A DNA stretch of 64,000 bases from Edwardsiella tarda ATCC 15947 = NBRC 105688 (lineage in GTDB: Bacteria > Pseudomonadota > Gammaproteobacteria > Enterobacterales > Enterobacteriaceae): NCBI RefSeq assembly GCF_003113495.2, contig NZ_CP084508.1, forward strand, positions 81,765 through 145,764. Reading direction: 5' to 3'. Position numbers and translations under genes: made by a program. This document shows, piece after piece, positions 60,116 to 64,000 of this stretch (positions are counted from its first letter, which is position 1; every line of letters begins with the position of its first letter). The notes below the pieces were generated by a model, which made no database searches, had not been told where the DNA came from, and was given only the letters and a program-made list of their open reading frames with translations.

Positions 60116-61084
60116 TCATACCCCTTTGAACTCAGCTATAGCCCGAACCAACGCAGTCTGAGGATTTTCCAGTGTTACCACTTTATCCCCTAAGTGATTC
60201 CAGGCCTCTTTGACCGCATCTGAAATCAGCGACGCCCCACCCCCGACAATGTACACACGATTAACATGTCGAAAACTGGCCAACTCATCAACAACTCGGG
60301 ACCCTAACTCCTCGATTGCCGTATTCATTGTCTCCATTACCGATTGGATCTTTGAGCTATCATTTACAACCTGACGTACAAAATCATTTTGGTTACGACG
60401 CTTAATTAACTCATCTGTAACGAGAGGACTGGTCTCTGAATCAGCCATTTTTAGGGCAAATTGCGTGGCCTTTGTCACTGAGGATACACCAATGTTCGGG
60501 TTGCCATGTATAGCCGTAATACCATCAAACTGACCAGTGATCACCCCCGCATCCAGTGTAGTGCCGCCCAAATCAATCACTAGCGACTTTTCAAATGATC
60601 CGACGTTGTCCTGTACCAACCGGGTGAAAACTGCTGGTAACGACTCTGGCATCACCTCCACGCTCTCGATCTTAAATGCAGTCGCTTTGTTGATGGAAAC
60701 AGTCCGCAGCAAGTTATCAATTTTACGTTGGATGTTTCGCTCATTTTTTTGGCAATCGGGTTGATAGAACTCGCTAATGGGCAATGTCACGGTTAGTGAT
60801 ACTGCCTGTGGCTCAAGACCACTGGAAAGCAAAGCGTGATGAACAGCTAACACGTTAACATCTGAATACTGGTACTCAATATGAGTCGTAGCAATCGCAG
60901 CTGTACTCACTGGATCATAGGTGTACTTCTTCCCATCCAGCTCATAATTAAATGCACGATTTCCCAGCCCTTCAACCTGCCAACCGGAACGAAAACTGTT
61001 TGTGGATACAAGCGTTTTAACCTCTGTACCCTCGTGCCATGCCAGCTTTACGTTAGTAGAACCATCATCGCAAAAAATTTTCAT
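60116..61084 (-). CDS. parM: ParM/StbA actin-like partition ATPase
   Basis: From MKIFCDDGSTNVKLAWHEGT the 322-residue product has the phosphate-1 loop (DDGSTN), the YQYSDVNVLAVHHALLSSGL block, phosphate-2 VIDLGGTTLDAGVI and the adenosine loop YIVGGGASLISDAV, all matching R1 ParM. It polymerises to push sister plasmids apart. AGAGAGG precedes the ATG. Confidence 0.94.
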   Translation of the reverse strand: MKIFCDDGSTNVKLAWHEGTEVKTLVSTNSFRSGWQVEGLGNRAFNYELDGKKYTYDPVSTAAIATTHIEYQYSDVNVLAVHHALLSSGLEPQAVSLTVTLPISEFYQPDCQKNERNIQRKIDNLLRTVSINKATAFKIESVEVMPESLPAVFTRLVQDNVGSFEKSLVIDLGGTTLDAGVITGQFDGITAIHGNPNIGVSSVTKATQFALKMADSETSPLVTDELIKRRNQNDFVRQVVNDSSKIQSVMETMNTAIEELGSRVVDELASFRHVNRVYIVGGGASLISDAVKEAWNHLGDKVVTLENPQTALVRAIAEFKGV

Positions 61085-61122
61085 GCCAACCTCTCTGGTA
61101 AACAAAGACCAAAACCTCAATT

Positions 61123-61350
61123 TGAGTAACAGAATCACAAAGTTACTCAATCTGAGTCATTCAACTCAGTGTAATCTCAAGTTATACTCAAAATCAAATT
61201 ATTTTAAAATTATTTTAATATTAAAACGATATCATATCAATATCTATAGTGTAGATAGTCAATCCCATCACCACCTCCCTACACCTTACATGATACTCAA
61301 ACTGAGTAAGTCAACAGAGTCACTACTAATCACAAATACTCATTCTGAGT
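61123..61350. repeat. parC-like centromere/operator: nine TGAGT/ACTCA motifs
   Basis: The motifs lie in two clusters, 61123-61190 (five) and 61295-61350 (four). Each cluster contains paired units of the form ACTCAAnnTGAGT. The two clusters flank an AT-rich stretch likely to hold the parM promoter. ParR is the expected binder and the arrangement resembles the split iterons of R1 parC. Confidence 0.7.
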
Positions 61351-61444
61351 ATTTATGATTGGTATCCACTGGGCAATCAAATAGAGAGGCACCAGCGGTA
61401 CGCTGGCTTACGGATCGCCACCATCAGAGGCTTTTCGCCTCGGT

Positions 61445-61545
61445 AAAATAATATTATTTTAATATTAAAACAATTTAATCTATCGGCTGTTTTGTGTGTT
61501 GACAAACGCTTATGGTTAACTATCATGTTAATATTATATTAATAT
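61445..61545. repeat. TTAATATT repeats upstream of the ParA-type gene
   Basis: TTTTAATATTAAAAC and TTAATATTATATTAATATTAA lie just before parA; related copies occur at 61215 and between parA and the next gene (62212-62250). They are likely the operator/centromere of the second partition pair. A CCAGCG-GTA-CGCTGG hairpin (61392-61406) and GAGGC/GCCTC stem precede them. Confidence 0.55.
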
Positions 61546-61556
61546 TAAGGCTCGGT

Positions 61557-62210
61557 ATGATACTCACGATTGCGAATACCAAAGGCGGCGTAGGTAAGTC
61601 AACCTTAGCCGTGAATATTGCAGCAGCAAGGGCTCTTCAAGGGCGCAAGGTTTGGCTTGTTGATGGTGATAAACAAGGATCGTCTCAAACAGCTATTTTG
61701 GTCAGATCTGAATCAGGCGTTACTCCAGGTATAGCCTGTTCACACTATCCTGATGGGGCTGTATTGCGCAGCCAAGTACTCCTACAAAAAGACGGATTCG
61801 ATGATGTTATCATTGAGTGTGGGGGGAGAGACTCAACAGCAATGCGTGCTGCTTTAACACTGACTGACGTATTCCTATGCCCAACAGCACCAGGGAGCTT
61901 TGAAGCGTGGGCTATGGATGCCAATAGAGATCTCGTCAGAGAGGCAAGAAGTATCCGAGATGGACTCGTCTGTTACGCGTTACTCAATAAGGCTGATACT
62001 CATCCGAAAGCATCAGACAATGCAGAAATGCTAGAGATGATGGAAGAGTATAAAGATGACATGCCAATACTCAACACCACTATCTACTCGAGAAAAGCTT
62101 TCTCTAATGCAGCGGGTAGTGGCAGGACAGTAAAAGAGTTGAAGCTACGCTCACGAGAAAAAGTGGCCATTGACGAGTTGGATAAACTTATTTCGATGTT
62201 ATTTGAATAG
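61557..62210 (+). CDS. parA: ParA-type Walker ATPase (partition)
   Basis: From MILTIANTKGGVGKSTLAVN the 217-residue product has the deviant Walker A KGGVGKST, switch I-like VDGDKQGSSQTA and IIECGGRDSTAMRAAL. The small size and lack of an N-terminal HTH place it with type Ib ParA/ParF proteins. AAGG precedes the ATG; the in-frame ATG at 61512 lies in repeat DNA. It is followed after 45 bp by a small DNA-binding protein. Confidence 0.9.
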   Translation: MILTIANTKGGVGKSTLAVNIAAARALQGRKVWLVDGDKQGSSQTAILVRSESGVTPGIACSHYPDGAVLRSQVLLQKDGFDDVIIECGGRDSTAMRAALTLTDVFLCPTAPGSFEAWAMDANRDLVREARSIRDGLVCYALLNKADTHPKASDNAEMLEMMEEYKDDMPILNTTIYSRKAFSNAAGSGRTVKELKLRSREKVAIDELDKLISMLFE

Positions 62211-62255
62211 CTTTTTAATACTCATTTAATATTAAAACAATATTAAGGTAATATT

Positions 62256-62531
62256 ATGGCAATCCAAAAAAAACCCCAATCTATAGTAACGACGACTGAT
62301 TCAGCTGTAGAGAAATTCATAAATGCAGCTCCTGATGGTCAAAGCAAGAAAGGTGTTATAAAAGGTAAGAAGCAACAAATCACCATTACGATGGAGCCGT
62401 CACTCATAGAACAGATTGATGCTGCGGCAGCAGAAAACGGTCAATCAAGAGCCGCGTTCATTAACATGTCTTGCATCAATGCCCTCGAAAACGGTGTCCA
62501 AATAGGTGGCCGAAAGAAGTATCAAAACTAG
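62256..62531 (+). CDS. Small RHH-like partner of ParA
   Basis: The 91-residue protein has a basic N-terminus (KKGVIKGKKQQITITMEPSL) and an RHH-type body (IEQIDAAAAENGQSRAAFIN). With parA it forms a typical type Ib partition pair in which the small protein binds the repeats and stimulates ParA. TTAAGGTAATATT precedes the ATG. Confidence 0.75.
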   Translation: MAIQKKPQSIVTTTDSAVEKFINAAPDGQSKKGVIKGKKQQITITMEPSLIEQIDAAAAENGQSRAAFINMSCINALENGVQIGGRKKYQN

Positions 62532-62576
62532 CAGAAAGTAATATGACAGTGAAATCATAAACATATCATTGTCATA

Positions 62577-63410
62577 TTAAACTGATACTAAAATAATATT
62601 ACTTTGATATTTTACATTACAGCCTGATTTTCTCAAGATAGCTACGGCATCTGTTTCCGACATCGAAAAATTCACACGCTGTTTAGCGGCGACATCGAGC
62701 GCAAAAATCCGTGTGTAGACCTCTGTCGATTTTAAACTTTTGTGCCCCAGTAGTCCCTGCAGAACCTTAATAGGGACCCCCGCGTAGATCATATGCATCG
62801 CGTAGGAGTGCCGGAACGTGTGGGGCGTGACTGGCACGCTAAATGTCACCCCGTCGGCAGCCGCCCGGGCAACCGCATCATTTAGCCAGGTTCGCACTGT
62901 GCGATCGGTAACCTCCCAAATTCTGGCCGGGGCCATCCTTCCCGTGCGGCGCTCTTTACGCTCCATTGGTATGCGCAGTGTCGCAATCATCGTTTGCAGT
63001 TGTTCTATATAGTGCGGATCGGACAGCGGAACTAGCCGGTTAGTCACGCTATTTCGGGCAGGCGCGCCGGGACCGCGTAGGGCTTTTTCCTGGCGTTGTT
63101 TGAGCGTGGCCAGTGATACATACGGATACGGCCCCGAAAACGAAAAGTCGCGACGGCACAACGATAACGCTTCATTGATCCGCGCGCCGGTATTCCATAG
63201 TGTGGCGATGAGGGTTTTCTGGTACAGGTCGGGGATATAGTGCAGCAGAGCGCTGATCTCCACGGCCAGCAGGTATTTGGGATAGTCATCGTGAGCCAGG
63301 GCCAACTGGCGCAATGCCAAGGCCACTGGGTAGTCGATAGAGACTGGTAAGGTAGGCGACGTAATCAAGGGCGATTCGTTATAGCGTTGCGGATAGTGAT
63401 CGCCATTCAT
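62577..63410 (-). CDS. Tyrosine recombinase of the ResD/RepFIB-associated type
   Basis: From MNGDHYPQRYNESPLITSPT the 277-residue product has the active-site arginine in WNTGARINEALSLCRRDF, HTFRHSYAMHM (second Arg and His), LLGHKSLKSTEVYTRIF (His and the Tyr nucleophile). It should resolve plasmid multimers at a nearby res-like site. The ATG overlaps the upstream gene's TGA (ATGA), so this start is preferred over 63545. Confidence 0.9.
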   Translation of the reverse strand: MNGDHYPQRYNESPLITSPTLPVSIDYPVALALRQLALAHDDYPKYLLAVEISALLHYIPDLYQKTLIATLWNTGARINEALSLCRRDFSFSGPYPYVSLATLKQRQEKALRGPGAPARNSVTNRLVPLSDPHYIEQLQTMIATLRIPMERKERRTGRMAPARIWEVTDRTVRTWLNDAVARAAADGVTFSVPVTPHTFRHSYAMHMIYAGVPIKVLQGLLGHKSLKSTEVYTRIFALDVAAKQRVNFSMSETDAVAILRKSGCNVKYQSNIILVSV

Positions 63411-64000
63411 GCCGCCGCCCCTTGGCATGAACTGACCGCCGGCAACAACATGATTTCCAAAAATCCGGCCCTCTGCACCGGCGAGGAGATACGTATGTGG
63501 CATTGTTGGCATAGCGTTGTCACCCCACTGGCTTGTTCTCCACATAACCGCAGCACTATCGGCGCAATCTGGCGTTGCTCCTCATCAAAGCTCTCCTGCA
63601 ACTGTGATTTTCGCATGTAGAGCGCATGATTCGAGTTTTCAATCACCTGATTGTCCCATTCGTCGTCGCTCACCAAAAAATTTAGCCACCCCATGCCCTT
63701 CATTGTTTCAACGAGGTAGGTCAACCGAAACAGATCGCTTTGCTCAGCCAGCTGGCCAGTACCGGAGCTGTAGATATACTCTACCTTTTGACGCAATTTG
63801 GCTGCGAATCCATATTTTTTGCCCTGAGCCTGTAACCACAAAATGTCTGGAGCCCTCTCTTTCGGAAACACCTTGTGCTTCTGGGCATTCGCTAACCAGC
63901 GCATGATAAACAGGTGGGTATGTAGAGGTGTGCTGATCTGCCCATCGCGCTCGGCAAGGCGGATAGCCACCAACAGGCACCAAGCCAAATGAGTCAGCCC
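63407..64000 (-). CDS. Unknown protein coupled to the recombinase, cut by the window edge
   Basis: The frame is open to base 64000, so the start lies outside. The visible 197 residues are helical and basic (WLANAQKHKVFPKERAPDIL, AAKLRQKVEYIYSS) and include a possible metal-binding set LRLCGEQASGVTTLCQQCHI. The stop overlaps the recombinase start, implying co-translation. I do not recognise the family; a recombination accessory role is only inferred from coupling. Confidence 0.65.
   Translation of the reverse strand, partial: GLTHLAWCLLVAIRLAERDGQISTPLHTHLFIMRWLANAQKHKVFPKERAPDILWLQAQGKKYGFAAKLRQKVEYIYSSGTGQLAEQSDLFRLTYLVETMKGMGWLNFLVSDDEWDNQVIENSNHALYMRKSQLQESFDEEQRQIAPIVLRLCGEQASGVTTLCQQCHIRISSPVQRAGFLEIMLLPAVSSCQGAAA

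Overview
The window reads as about 64 kb of a conjugative F-like plasmid from a member of the Enterobacterales. The evidence is a nearly complete F-type transfer operon, FinO, PsiA/PsiB, ParM/ParR, an IncFII/IncI-style replication control region and an E3/cloacin-type colicin operon. The host species cannot be fixed from the sequence. Both window edges cut genes: the 3' end of a silver/copper RND pump on the left, and a gene of unknown function on the right. No rRNA, tRNA or CRISPR array was seen.

Layout. (1) 1-6,082 is accessory and transposon-worn. It holds the 3' end of silA/cusA, a broken DUF411 gene, serine-recombinase fragments ending in a Tn3-type terminal repeat, an intact two-gene cargo (PLP sulfur-amino-acid lyase plus NhaC-type antiporter), an IS3 transposase relic, a small ANR-like gene and an Rpn-family nuclease. 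A second Tn3-type end follows. (2) 6,083-9,140 is a colicin (16S rRNase) operon under a 44-bp perfectly palindromic SOS operator. Its immunity-lysis cassette is tandemly duplicated with a period of exactly 632 bp, and both lysis genes are offset from their Shine-Dalgarno/ATG by one frame. (3) 9,141-11,510 is the replicon: origin-side sequence, repA, a TapA/RepY-like leader peptide, an antisense RNA and an 8-nt pseudoknot pair. (4) 11,600-42,800 is the transfer operon, read leftward: traM, traT, traJ, traY, A, L, E, K, B, two small ORFs, V, C, trbI, traW, U, trbC, traN, F, Q, trbB, traH, G, S, D, then vapBC on the other strand, then traI, X and finO. (5) 42,840-43,141 is oriT, with 13 GANTC TraM-type motifs and a nic site. 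(6) 43,234-56,040 is the leading region that enters the recipient first: gene X transglycosylase, ArdC, PsiA, PsiB, ParB-like protein, SSB, two methyltransferases, DUF3560, ArdB/KlcA and DUF1380. Apart from gene X, these genes are on the strand that uses the transferred strand as template, and each block is preceded by a highly foldable GC-rich leader. Two of these leaders are near-identical copies of about 0.7 kb. (7) 56,307-59,525 is an AT-rich autotransporter gene that looks imported. (8) 59,722-62,531 holds two partition systems side by side, ParM/ParR with parC and a ParA-type pair with TTAATATT repeats. (9) 62,577-64,000 holds a ResD-type tyrosine recombinase translationally coupled to an unknown gene.

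How it works together. The T-strand is inferred to be the + strand, nicked near 43,139/43,140, so the leading region enters first. There, hairpin leaders could act as single-strand promoters (as F Frpo does) for SSB, SOS inhibition and anti-restriction products before the complementary strand is made. Transfer is regulated by TraJ/TraY/TraM with a FinP-like antisense RNA and FinO. Stability comes from two partition systems, VapBC, the recombinase and the SOS-induced colicin. The most unusual observations are the frame-offset lysis genes in both cassette copies, the duplicated immunity module, the serial foldable leaders in the leading region, and a hairpin array between inverted DnaA boxes close to oriT.
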